Shown here: piece after piece, positions 56,101 to 63,814 of the stretch
Numbering within the stretch: position 1 is the first letter of the stretch
Layout of the letters: the number at the start of each line of letters is the position of its first letter
Assembly: GCA_036495715.1 (NCBI GenBank)
Contig: DASXML010000017.1
Location: 1-64,000 of the forward strand
DNA length: 64,000 nt
DNA from: Scandinavium sp036495715
Lineage (GTDB): Bacteria; Pseudomonadota; Gammaproteobacteria; Enterobacterales; Enterobacteriaceae
Reading direction: 5' to 3'
Made by a program: the position numbers and the translations under genes
The notes under the pieces: generated by a model
Seen by the model: only the letters and a program-made list of their open reading frames with translations
What the model was told of the DNA's origin: nothing
Databases searched by the model: none

Positions 56101-56407
56101 CCGGTTTGACCACTTCGTTGTAGTAAACAAAATCACGCCCGTTGACCTTGTCATAAGCGCGATGAATGCGCCCGCCCAGTTCCGGCAACAGCAGAATGCG
56201 GATGAAGTCGTTTTCCATCCATACGGCCTGATACTCACGCATCTCCTTTTTCCCGGTCAGGGTATCGATAACCCCATACGGATAGACCGCGCCCGAAGAC
56301 CCCTGATAGACACGATTTTCGAGAAACATCGGGTTGGGATCTTCTGCGCCTGTGGTCCATGTGGGGAGAGAGAGCGTTTCCTGCCAGACATTAACGACTC
56401 CGTACAT
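53141..56407 (-). CDS. yphG: DUF5107-TPR protein YphG
   Basis: 1088 residues (E. coli YphG 1093). The N-terminal half (about residues 25-330) is a DUF5107 domain of galactose-mutarotase-like beta-sandwich type, with LLPELGGRIHRAYDKVNGRDFVYYN and WWANPAVKGG. From about residue 490 to the end are many TPR repeats (HASRHAADYYRRALAIDPQDY, KRRYAEAISCWQKTVQQEPDF). No signal peptide. The start at 56407 follows GGAGAA; a longer frame to 56473 is not supported. Biochemical role unknown; a sugar-related enzyme or scaffold is inferred. Confidence 0.92.
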   Translation of the reverse strand: MYGVVNVWQETLSLPTWTTGAEDPNPMFLENRVYQGSSGAVYPYGVIDTLTGKKEMREYQAVWMENDFIRILLLPELGGRIHRAYDKVNGRDFVYYNEVVKPALVGLLGPWISGGIEFNWPQHHRPTTFMPVDVTIQPGENGEQTVWLGEVEPMRGLQVMAGFTLYPDRALVEITGKVFNGNATPRHFLWWANPAVKGGDDHQSVFPPDVTAVFDHGKRAVSAFPIATGTYYKVDYSAGVDISRYKNVPVPTSYMAEKSEYDFVGAYHHGEQGGLLHVADHHVSPGKKQWSWGYGDFGQAWDRNLTDDNGPYIELMTGVFTDNQPDFTWIAPYEEKVFVQNFLPYSGLGRVHNASATLAIKLERVDTQLELGVYAVAPLHDVSVVLSANDAPLWETVISLEPGKNWQQVLPGVGPQRLTLTVSTAEGTTLLRYDEHIAGETPLPDAAKAPLLSEEISNTDELYFIGQHLEQYNHASRHAADYYRRALAIDPQDYRNNVALGTLLLNAADWQGAQQCAEAALARAHKLNKNPRDGEASMLLASALERQGDDAQAWDRYYKASWSGNCRDAAFWALARLAMKKGDYVDALTKVEQSLLFNGSNNLAMGLKALVLAKIGRKDDALAWIDAQLIAQPLSYPLHYARWAISGSDADREALREVTGQRGINASYLAGWLLSLGQKVQALELLEILDSQETLPMLWRAALGGNREHCLQQARACFARRVRFPNTLDEVQMLQQLSDDAFASYLLGCFWYSKRRYAEAISCWQKTVQQEPDFAPAHRLLGIYYWNKLHDAQTAQRYLAQAVALEPDNARFLFELDCLAKLNAAPVAARLAQLASRLDVAFKRDDLTAELLSLWNASGEWSQAAGVLREKVFHPWEGGEGKVTGQYLLNQMHQALALMHDGEPGNAAGLLQQALHYPHNLGEGRLPGQTDNDIWYLLGVCATQQHATDQAERCFAQAMLGDSDLDAGRYYNDQPVDYLFWQGMAMRALGDNARANAHFQRFHDWVAAQRDAVPESDFFAVSLPDLLALDGNPQLRHQQHCLFIDALGSIGKGDIAAGNKALDALLTLNPAHDKAHLLRHALTTGILK

Positions 56408-56522
56408 AACTATTCTCCAGTAAATAAATGATAGTGAATGAGGGAATGGCAACAGTTTGCGACAGCTGAACATGATTTAATCGCTGAAAGCTCACGCAAT
56501 ATAGTTAACGAGGTTTAGTGAA
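56408..56522. promoter_or_regulatory. yphG-yphH divergent promoter region
   Basis: 115 bp between the divergent yphG and yphH starts must hold both promoters. The repeated word CTGAA and a TTGCG/CGCAA pair are seen, but no operator can be named with confidence. Binding of YphH here would be consistent with local control. Confidence 0.45.
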
Positions 56523-57722
56523 ATGCAGGATTCCGGTTTGAATAATCAGCGGGTACGCCAACTCAATCGACAGACGCTACTGCGGCTGGTATGGCGTCAT
56601 AAACGACTCAGTAAATCGCAGTTTGCCCACCACACTGGATTGTCTATCCCTGCGGTGAGTAAAATTCTTGAGGAGTTGGTCGACGATGGCAAACTCAGTC
56701 ATTCCAGCGAAAATCTCAGCAGTCGCGGCTTAAACGGTGGCAGCTATCAGATCCCTCCGGACGGCGATTACATTCTTTGTATGAATGTCACCCCCACCAG
56801 TATCGAAAGTCAGCTGTGCGATGCGCAGCTCTCAGCAGTGGGTGTGTTTGAACGCAGTGCAATCAATGCACCCACGCCGCAAGCTCTGCTGACGGCGATT
56901 GAAACGCTCTGGCAACAGCATGGCAAAAACTGGCCGCGCAAAGCCATTCATCTTGCGTTGGGTATTCACGGTCAGGTCGATCCGGTCACCGGTGTGTCAC
57001 AAACCATGCCGCAGGCCCCGTGGCGTGAAAACATCGAAATCAAATATCTACTGGAAGAAAAACTGGGCGTCACGGTGAAACTGGATAACGACTGCGTGAT
57101 GCTAGCGCTGGCAGAAAAATGGCAAAACGCAGGTAATCGGGAAGATTTCTGCGTGATAAACGTCGATTACGGTATCGGCTCGTCATTTGTGATCAACGGG
57201 CAAATCTATCGCGGTAATTTGTACGGAAGCGGACAAATTGGCCACACCATCGTCAACCCCGACGGAACGCTTTGCGACTGCGGGCGCTATGGCTGCCTGG
57301 AAACCGTGGCCTCGCTTTCCGCGCTAAAAAAGCAGGCGCGCATCTGGCTTAAGTCCAATCCTTCTGCCCACCCTCAGGATCCGGAAACGCTCAGCTCACA
57401 GCAGCTAGTTAATGCCTGGCATCAGGGCGACGAGCGGGTCATGCATTGGGTAGAGGGCGCAGCAGGTGCCATCGGTCTGAGCCTGTACAACTTCCTCAAC
57501 ATTCTCAATATCAACCAAATCTGGTTTTATGGCCGTAGCTGTGACTTTGGTGCAAGCTGGCTGGACGCCATTAAATTACGCAGTGGTTTTAACCCTTTCG
57601 ATCACAGCGACGGCTTAAAACGAAATGCCACGCAAATTAACTTTGGACAGCTAAGTCGTGCCCAGCAGGTCATGGGGATTGGCTATTTATATGCCGAGGC
57701 CGCACTCGAAAATGAAGGCTAA
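56523..57722 (+). CDS. yphH: ROK-family transcriptional regulator YphH
   Basis: 399 residues, close to E. coli YphH (397). An N-terminal winged HTH (about residues 16-60, LSKSQFAHHTGLSIPAVSKILEEL) is followed by a ROK sugar-binding domain. The zinc motif CDCGRYGCLE (Cys251, Cys253, Cys258), preceded by GHTIV (His241), and LDNDCVMLALAE with Asp190 are kept. It probably represses the adjacent transport and hydrolysis genes until a sugar ligand binds. Divergent from yphG and 237 bp upstream of the GPH symporter gene. Confidence 0.92.
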   Translation: MQDSGLNNQRVRQLNRQTLLRLVWRHKRLSKSQFAHHTGLSIPAVSKILEELVDDGKLSHSSENLSSRGLNGGSYQIPPDGDYILCMNVTPTSIESQLCDAQLSAVGVFERSAINAPTPQALLTAIETLWQQHGKNWPRKAIHLALGIHGQVDPVTGVSQTMPQAPWRENIEIKYLLEEKLGVTVKLDNDCVMLALAEKWQNAGNREDFCVINVDYGIGSSFVINGQIYRGNLYGSGQIGHTIVNPDGTLCDCGRYGCLETVASLSALKKQARIWLKSNPSAHPQDPETLSSQQLVNAWHQGDERVMHWVEGAAGAIGLSLYNFLNILNINQIWFYGRSCDFGASWLDAIKLRSGFNPFDHSDGLKRNATQINFGQLSRAQQVMGIGYLYAEAALENEG

Positions 57723-57959
57723 TGCGATTCAGCAGTCGATGCCCCTATATTATTTACGGGAATGAAGTATCACTTTATTTTCAGAGTGACTATTTTAACG
57801 GTTCGCTTAGTAATCTCTGTTTACTGAATAATAAACTCTCGCGCAAAGTCCTTTATCTTTTTAGCCCCTACAATTGCCAGCGTTCAACCCCCCTATGCAA
57901 ATTATTAAAAATTTATCTTAGCCAGTTGTTTATCGTTCCTTGATTCAGGAGTGTCCTGT
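57723..57959. promoter_or_regulatory. AT-rich promoter region of the alpha-galactoside genes
   Basis: 237 bp, notably AT-rich. Inverted repeats are seen: TCACT/AGTGA (57770-57774, 57785-57789), AGTAA/TTACT (57809-57813, 57821-57825) and GTTTA/TAAAC (57819-57823, 57832-57836). They are candidate operators for YphH or another regulator of the downstream operon. A 73-codon open frame beginning at the yphH stop has no recognisable family and is not called. Confidence 0.45.
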
Positions 57960-59351
57960 ATGGAATTAACGCAAATAAGTGAAGAATCAGCATCAAACTC
58001 GCAGCAATATGCTCGCGACAGAGTGTCCTGGACCACCGCCATTTCTTACGGAATTGGAAGTTTTGGGGCAAATGTAATGTACGCCTTTATTGCTATTTAT
58101 CTTATGCTTTACTACACCGACAGCTTTGGTATTAAAGCCGCGGCGGTCGGATTATTGTTTTTAATCGCTCGTCTGGTTGACGGCGCAACCGATGTGGCGC
58201 TGGGTATTCTGGTCGATAATACCCATACCAAAATGGGGAAATTCAGACCCTGGATCCTGACCGGCAGTATTCTGGTTTCTTTAACCACCGTGGCCTGCTT
58301 TTTGAGTCCCGACCTGTCTGAAGCCGGAAAGCTGGTTTATGCCTATTCAACCTATATTTTATGGAGTGTTTGCTTTGCCATTATTGATATTCCCTACTGG
58401 TCATTATCGGCGGCAATAACCCAAAACCCAACCGAACGCACTAAAGTCATTACGATCCCACGGACCATTGCCACATTCGGTTTTCTTTCCGTCAGCGCCT
58501 CTACGCTGTGGCTGGTAAAATATGTCGGAAGCTGGTGGGGCGTGGCACTGATTTATAGTCTGGTTTTTCTGATTTGTATGTTAATTACCTTTTTTGGTGT
58601 TAAAGAAAAACATACAGTTCCGCGCAAAGAGCGCCAAAGTTTTAAAGGTTTCTGGACCTTATTAAAACAACATCGCCCACTGCGGCTGTTACTGGCAGGC
58701 ATGTTCTTATTAGAAATGATCGGCGTCATTCGCGGCACCTTTCAGCTGTATTTCTTTATTTATAATTTAAACGCCGAAATGATGCTGGGAGTGTTCTTAA
58801 CGGTATCGATGATTGCACAGGTGCTAGGCGCGGTAGCCTCGCCTTTTATATCGGCCAAAATAGGTAAAAAGAATACCGCGCTTTATAGCAGCGCCGTGAT
58901 GGCGCTGGCCTGCATGTTGTTATTTTTCTTCCAGACCAACATCACCCTTATTTTCATTGTCGGGGCGCTGGCACCTTTCTGCGGCGGTATAGGCCAGATT
59001 TCGCTTTATTCCATGGTCGCCGACTGCGTGGAGTATGGCGAATGGCGTAGCGGCAACCGCTCTGAAGGCATGGTGTTCTCACTCAATATCTTCAAAACTA
59101 AACTGTCCGGCGCGCTGGGCGGGGCTATCGGTGGCTTCATGCTGTCGTGGGCGGGATACATTCCGCACCAGGTTCAGGCCAGCGAAACTGCGATGTGGAT
59201 TGGCCTTTTATTTACGATGGTTCCTGGCGTCCTGACGCTGATAAGCCTTATCCCCCTTGCACGCTATGAAATTACTGAACAGCGCTTCTATGAAATTCTG
59301 AGCGATATTCATCAACGTAACGCCAGCGAGACCGCCGAGGTGAAAGCATGA
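57960..59351 (+). CDS. GPH-family sugar symporter
   Basis: 463 residues, about 12 membrane segments, MelB/UidB type. The cation-binding and signature region LVDGATDVALGILVDNTHTKMGKFRPW matches the GPH family; MelB has the corresponding Asp residues. Likely carries an alpha-galactoside such as melibiose or a plant galactoside with protons or sodium, inferred from the GH36 neighbour. The start is ATG at 57960 with AGGAG 8 bases upstream; GTG at 57951 overlaps that Shine-Dalgarno and is rejected. Overlaps the next gene by 4 bp. Confidence 0.9.
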   Translation: MELTQISEESASNSQQYARDRVSWTTAISYGIGSFGANVMYAFIAIYLMLYYTDSFGIKAAAVGLLFLIARLVDGATDVALGILVDNTHTKMGKFRPWILTGSILVSLTTVACFLSPDLSEAGKLVYAYSTYILWSVCFAIIDIPYWSLSAAITQNPTERTKVITIPRTIATFGFLSVSASTLWLVKYVGSWWGVALIYSLVFLICMLITFFGVKEKHTVPRKERQSFKGFWTLLKQHRPLRLLLAGMFLLEMIGVIRGTFQLYFFIYNLNAEMMLGVFLTVSMIAQVLGAVASPFISAKIGKKNTALYSSAVMALACMLLFFFQTNITLIFIVGALAPFCGGIGQISLYSMVADCVEYGEWRSGNRSEGMVFSLNIFKTKLSGALGGAIGGFMLSWAGYIPHQVQASETAMWIGLLFTMVPGVLTLISLIPLARYEITEQRFYEILSDIHQRNASETAEVKA

Positions 59352-61546
59352 TTACCTGGAACGCAGAAAAGCAGTTCTTCCACTTACAAAATCAACAGGT
59401 GAGCTACGTGCTCGGTATTGCCCATGAACGTTATCTGGTGCATTGCTATTGGGGGAAACGCATTGCCACGTTCAGCCAGCCGGACGATTACCCGAAACTG
59501 GATCGCTCGTCGTTTTCTCCAACACCCGCCGACTGGCCAGACAGAACCTTTTCACTCGATACGGTGTTGCAGGAATATCCGGGGCACGGCGCGGGGGACT
59601 ACCGTGAACCGGCGTTTGAGGTACGCTACGCCGACGGTAATCAGGTGAGTAATCTGCATTACGTTTCGCACCGGATTGTCGCTGGAAAGCCCTCGCTGGA
59701 AGGGCTGCCCGCAACATGGACTGACTTACCGGCAGAAGCCGAAACGCTACTGATACTGATGGCAGACCCGGTGACCCATCTGGAAGTGGAGCTCAGCTAT
59801 TCGCTGTTTAGCGATCTTCCCGTTGTGGCGCGAAATACCCGAATCACCAACCGGAGCAACCAACCGCTGCGCCTGCTGCGCGCGTTAAGCTGCGCGGTTG
59901 ATTTCCCGGACAGCGAGTTTGAGCAAATTCAGTTCCCTGGCGCGTGGGCACGCGAGCGCCAATTGCACCGCCAGCCGCTCAATCCAGGGATTACGGTGCT
60001 CGATAGCAAGCGTGGTGCGAGCAGTACCCATCAACAGCCGTTTATCGGACTGGTACGTCCGCACACGACCGAAATGCAGGGCGAAGCCTGGGGCCTGCAT
60101 CTGGTGTACAGCGGCAACTTTACCGCCCGCACGGAGGTGGATGCTTATCAACAAACGCGCGTATTGCTGGGTATTAACCCACACGGGTTCGGCTGGCAAC
60201 TGGCACCACAGGCCAGCTTCCAGACCCCAGAAACTGTACTGGCGTGGTCGGAAAGCGGGTTGAACGGGCTGTCGCATGCCTTCCATGAGCTGTATCGCGA
60301 CTACCTTGTGCGCGGTGAACATCGCCATAAAACACGCCCGATCCTCGCCAATAACTGGGAATCGACGTATTTCGATTTCAACGAGGAGAAGTTGCTGCAA
60401 TTTGCCCACAGCGCCAAAGCGCTGGGCGTCGAACTGCTGATGCTCGACGACGGCTGGTTTGGTGAGCGCAATGATGACACCTCATCGCTGGGTGACTGGT
60501 TTATTAACCGGCAGAAATTCCCCAACGGCCTGCGCCCACTTATCGATCAGGTTCACGGTCTGGAGATGAAATTCGGCCTGTGGTTCGAGCCGGAGATGAT
60601 TTCCCGCCGTAGTGAACTGTTTGCGAAGCACCCTGACTGGGTGCTTAACGCCGGACAGCAGCCGCTTTCCGAAGGGCGGAATCAGTACATTCTCGATCTG
60701 GGTCGACCAGAGGTGCGGGACGCTATTTTGCAGCAGTTGAGTCGCTTCCTCGACACACATCCCATCGATTATATCAAGTGGGATATGAACCGAAATATGA
60801 GCGAAGTCGGATCTTCTACCGCTCTGCCCGAACAGCAACAGGAGACGGCACACCGCTATATTCTGGGTCTCTACGCATTGCTTGAAGCGCTGACAGAACG
60901 CTTCCCGCATATTCTATTCGAGTGCTGCGCGGGCGGCGGTGGACGTTTCGATCCGGGAATGCTGTTTTACATGCCGCAGGCGTGGGTCAGCGATAACACC
61001 GATGCCGCCTCGCGGGTGCATATTCAGTATTCAACCAGCGTGATGTATCCGCCAATTATGCAATGCGCGCATGTGTCAGAAGTGCCAAATCATCAGATGG
61101 GGCGCGCCACAAGCATGGGTATGCGCGGCGCGGTGGCAATGAGCGGTAACTATGGCCTGATGCTCGATTTGATGCGCCGTAACGACGAGCGCGATGAGGC
61201 CGTGCGTCAACAAATCGCGTTCTACAAACAGCACCGCCAGCTATTGCAGTTCGGCACCTTCTGGCGGCTGGTCAGCCCGTGGGAACGTACCGACTTCGCG
61301 GCATGGATGTTTGTGTCACCTGATAAAAGCGAGGCCCTGCTGATGGCCTTTTCACTGGTTAGCCACGCCTCTGCACCCCTCCAAAAAATCTGCCTCGCCG
61401 GTCTCGATCCTGCGGCCTTGTATCAGCTGGATGATGTCCCGCAGCCGGTCGGCGGCGATGAACTGATGTACCGCGGAATATTTGTCAACCCGCCGCTGAG
61501 TCGCGATTACACCAGTCGAGTCTGGCACTTGACGCGCCAGCCATAA
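59348..61546 (+). CDS. Alpha-galactosidase, GH36
   Basis: 732 residues, full length for GH36 subgroup I. It hydrolyses terminal alpha-1,6-linked galactose from melibiose, raffinose or similar sugars, in the cytoplasm (no signal peptide). The beta-sandwich N-terminal domain runs to about residue 320. The TIM barrel holds LLMLDDGWFG, the nucleophile Asp479 in IKWDMNRN and the acid/base Asp549 in WVSDNTDA; CCAGGGGRFD lines the active site. It overlaps the symporter stop by 4 bp (ATGA), so translation is coupled. Confidence 0.95.
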   Translation: MITWNAEKQFFHLQNQQVSYVLGIAHERYLVHCYWGKRIATFSQPDDYPKLDRSSFSPTPADWPDRTFSLDTVLQEYPGHGAGDYREPAFEVRYADGNQVSNLHYVSHRIVAGKPSLEGLPATWTDLPAEAETLLILMADPVTHLEVELSYSLFSDLPVVARNTRITNRSNQPLRLLRALSCAVDFPDSEFEQIQFPGAWARERQLHRQPLNPGITVLDSKRGASSTHQQPFIGLVRPHTTEMQGEAWGLHLVYSGNFTARTEVDAYQQTRVLLGINPHGFGWQLAPQASFQTPETVLAWSESGLNGLSHAFHELYRDYLVRGEHRHKTRPILANNWESTYFDFNEEKLLQFAHSAKALGVELLMLDDGWFGERNDDTSSLGDWFINRQKFPNGLRPLIDQVHGLEMKFGLWFEPEMISRRSELFAKHPDWVLNAGQQPLSEGRNQYILDLGRPEVRDAILQQLSRFLDTHPIDYIKWDMNRNMSEVGSSTALPEQQQETAHRYILGLYALLEALTERFPHILFECCAGGGGRFDPGMLFYMPQAWVSDNTDAASRVHIQYSTSVMYPPIMQCAHVSEVPNHQMGRATSMGMRGAVAMSGNYGLMLDLMRRNDERDEAVRQQIAFYKQHRQLLQFGTFWRLVSPWERTDFAAWMFVSPDKSEALLMAFSLVSHASAPLQKICLAGLDPAALYQLDDVPQPVGGDELMYRGIFVNPPLSRDYTSRVWHLTRQP

Positions 61547-61551
61547 CGTTT

Positions 61552-61574
61552 GGGGGCAGCCGCCCCCTTCTTAT
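61552..61574 (+). terminator. Hairpin between the alpha-galactosidase and porin genes
   Basis: GGGGGC at 61552-61557 pairs with GCCCCC at 61562-61567 around a 4-base loop, followed by TTCTTATT. It resembles a weak terminator or an mRNA-processing hairpin that could lower porin expression. Confidence 0.6.
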
Positions 61575-61620
61575 TGTGTTGTTCCGAATAGCTATCTTCA
61601 CATGGAAGAGGAGCACCTCT

Positions 61621-63039
61621 ATGCGTTTTTCACCGATTTGTACCCTGCTTGTCGCGCCATTGTTCTCCCTGCCGGCGCTGATGTCATCCACTCAAGCTCA
61701 CGCCGAAGGCTTTATCGACGATGCGCATTTAACCGGCGGAATTTACTATTCCCAGCGCTATCGCGACAAGCGCGATATGACCGTCGGCAGTCCGGACTAC
61801 GGTCATTACGTGGAAGATTTACACCACGCAACATTCAACGCCAATCTCGATTTTACCTCCGGTTATGTCGCCGATTTTATCGGCTTCGATGTGGCTGGTT
61901 TTGCCGCCGCTAACCTCGCGACCGGCAATGCGGCGCACCCCAATGAAATTAGTCTTAGCTCGGCGAACCACCGCTGGGATGAGGACTGGTCGGGTGATAA
62001 GGGCGGCTTCAATTTGTACAAAGCTGCGATGAAATTAAAGTATGACGACTACTGGCTGCGCGCCGGATACATCCAACCTTCCGGGCAAACGCTGCTGGCG
62101 GTGCACTGGGGTTTCGTACCTGGCGCATACCAGGGAGCGGAAATGGGCGGCAGTTGGGATTTTGACGAACATGGCGCATTGTCAGCGTCTTATCTGTGGT
62201 CGGATAAATACAAAGCCCCCTGGTATACGGAAATGTATGAATTCCGCGCCGCCGATAACACCACCAAAATCGACTATGTACAGTCGCTGGGCCTACGCTA
62301 TGACTTTAAAAACAAACTGGTGCTGGAAGCCTCAATGGCACAGGCTGTCGATTTTATGGATCAATACTTCGGCAAAGTCTCATGGAGCGTTCCCGTCGCC
62401 GGGAACGATCTGCGCATGAGCTACCAGTTTTATGGCGCGAAGGACAAAGTCGGCGATAACAGCATTGCCGCCTATGGTTCAATCAACGATGAATATGACG
62501 GGTTAGCATGGCTACAAGGGATCACGCTCGGTTATACCCTCGATACGCTCGACTTTCGCCTTGAAGCTCAAACGGTTAAGGCCGAGGGCAATCAAGGCTT
62601 CTTCCTGCAACGCATCACCCCCGCCTATGCCAGCTCCAACGGTCGCCTCGACATTTGGTGGGATGCCGCCTCTGACTTTGACGCCAACGGTGAAACCTCG
62701 GTATTTGCCGGCGTCACCTATGACCTCAAAAATTATGATTTACCCGGTTGGGCGGTGGGCGCAGGTTATGCCTACGGCTGGGATGCCAAACCGTGCACCA
62801 GCTGCACCGTCGATGGCGTGCTGGCAGACCAAAACCAGCGCATTGATGAATCGGCCTGGACGTTCAACATCGCCCACACCGTGCAGACCGGCCGCCTGAA
62901 AGGCACCTTGTTCAACCTGCATTACATCAACTACGACAACCATGGGGAAAACCCGAACTACAGCGGCGGCTATAACAACATGTTCCAGGACGAAATCGAC
63001 ATTAAATTCAACGTCATTGCGCCATTTACCATCTTTTAA
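61621..63039 (+). CDS. OprD-family porin, ChiP-like
   Basis: 472 residues. A signal peptide of 28 residues ends in AHA before EGFIDD; the mature barrel ends in VIAPFTIF with terminal Phe, the outer-membrane insertion signal. It is similar along its length to the chitoporin ChiP (EGFIDDxxLTGGIYY, DEDWSGDK, GWLRAGYIQP-like, APTYASSNGRLDIWWD). The start is ATG at 61621, 7 bases after GAGGAG; that GAGGAG lies in a small hairpin. Placement beside GH36 suggests uptake of alpha-galacto-oligosaccharides rather than chitosugars. Confidence 0.9.
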   Translation: MRFSPICTLLVAPLFSLPALMSSTQAHAEGFIDDAHLTGGIYYSQRYRDKRDMTVGSPDYGHYVEDLHHATFNANLDFTSGYVADFIGFDVAGFAAANLATGNAAHPNEISLSSANHRWDEDWSGDKGGFNLYKAAMKLKYDDYWLRAGYIQPSGQTLLAVHWGFVPGAYQGAEMGGSWDFDEHGALSASYLWSDKYKAPWYTEMYEFRAADNTTKIDYVQSLGLRYDFKNKLVLEASMAQAVDFMDQYFGKVSWSVPVAGNDLRMSYQFYGAKDKVGDNSIAAYGSINDEYDGLAWLQGITLGYTLDTLDFRLEAQTVKAEGNQGFFLQRITPAYASSNGRLDIWWDAASDFDANGETSVFAGVTYDLKNYDLPGWAVGAGYAYGWDAKPCTSCTVDGVLADQNQRIDESAWTFNIAHTVQTGRLKGTLFNLHYINYDNHGENPNYSGGYNNMFQDEIDIKFNVIAPFTIF

Positions 63040-63066
63040 ACCGCAGACAAAAAACAGGATAACGCC

Positions 63067-63249
63067 ATGAAACACTTCGGGATTTTACTCGGTACAGTCC
63101 TGCTCGCAGGCTGCCAGACTCCGCCCGCAGAACAAACACCAGAAACCGTGTCACCTGGGGATTACCAAGCCTGTATTCAGGCGGCTAAAAGCGGCAATGG
63201 AGCGTCAAGCGAGACAAAATGCGATAAGGTCATGCAGGATACGCGCTGA
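63067..63249 (+). CDS. Small lipoprotein, ChiQ-like
   Basis: 60 residues. The lipobox LLAGC (Cys16) is followed by Gln, consistent with outer-membrane sorting. The C-terminal part (DYQACIQAAKSGN to CDKVMQDTR) resembles the end of ChiQ/YbfN, the lipoprotein encoded beside chiP in E. coli. It follows the porin by 27 bp. It may assist or stabilise the porin; function unknown. Confidence 0.8.
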   Translation: MKHFGILLGTVLLAGCQTPPAEQTPETVSPGDYQACIQAAKSGNGASSETKCDKVMQDTR

Positions 63250-63337
63250 AGTTAGCTCGTTGTTTATGCTGATGAATGGCGCAGTTCGGGGTTGTGTATT
63301 AGTTTTTAATTACACTCCTTTGCACAACGGAACGGCT

Positions 63338-63760
63338 ATGAACTCTATTCGGTATTGTGATTTTGGCGCGCTACGCCCTTTACTGTTGCTGATTGCCCGC
63401 ATTGCCATCGTGGCATTGTTTATTATTTTTGGTTATCCGAAGATCCTCGGCTTCAGCGGCACAGTGCAGTACATGGCCAGTAGCGGCGCACCGATGCCGA
63501 CGCTGGCGGCCATTATTGCGGTGATGATGGAAGTCCCGGCGGCAATTCTTATTGTGCTCGGATTCTTTACCCGTCCGCTGGCAGTGCTGTTTATCTTCTA
63601 TACCCTGGGAACCGCGGTGATTGGTCACCACTACTGGAATATGAGCGGGGATGCGGTGGTGCCAAATATGATTAACTTCTATAAAAACGTGAGTATCGCC
63701 GGGGCATTTTTACTGTTGGCGATTGTGGGACCGGGTTCAATATCGATTGATCGACGCTAA
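63338..63760 (+). CDS. yphA: DoxX-family membrane protein YphA
   Basis: 140 residues as in E. coli YphA. Four hydrophobic segments of the DoxX type, with the conserved FGYPKILGFSGTVQYM and GFFTRPLAVLFIFYTLGTAVIGHHYW. Function unknown. The start at 63338 (MNSIRYCDFGALRP) matches the family; a longer frame from 63197 is rejected. It lies next to glyA, convergent with it. Confidence 0.93.
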   Translation: MNSIRYCDFGALRPLLLLIARIAIVALFIIFGYPKILGFSGTVQYMASSGAPMPTLAAIIAVMMEVPAAILIVLGFFTRPLAVLFIFYTLGTAVIGHHYWNMSGDAVVPNMINFYKNVSIAGAFLLLAIVGPGSISIDRR

Positions 63761-63775
63761 ATCATAGCCAATAAA

Positions 63776-63797
63776 AAAGGCCGCATTCGCGGCCTTT
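63776..63797. terminator. Bidirectional terminator between yphA and glyA
   Basis: AAAGGCCGC pairs perfectly with GCGGCCTTT around ATTC, flanked by an A run on one side and T-rich sequence on the other. It serves glyA (minus) and yphA (plus). Confidence 0.9.
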
Positions 63798-63814
63798 CTC
63801 GTTACAGGGACAGC

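Noticed and set aside
57722..57943. 73-codon open frame after yphH
   Set aside because: Begins by chance at the yphH stop in AT-rich regulatory DNA; no domain and no good Shine-Dalgarno of its own.
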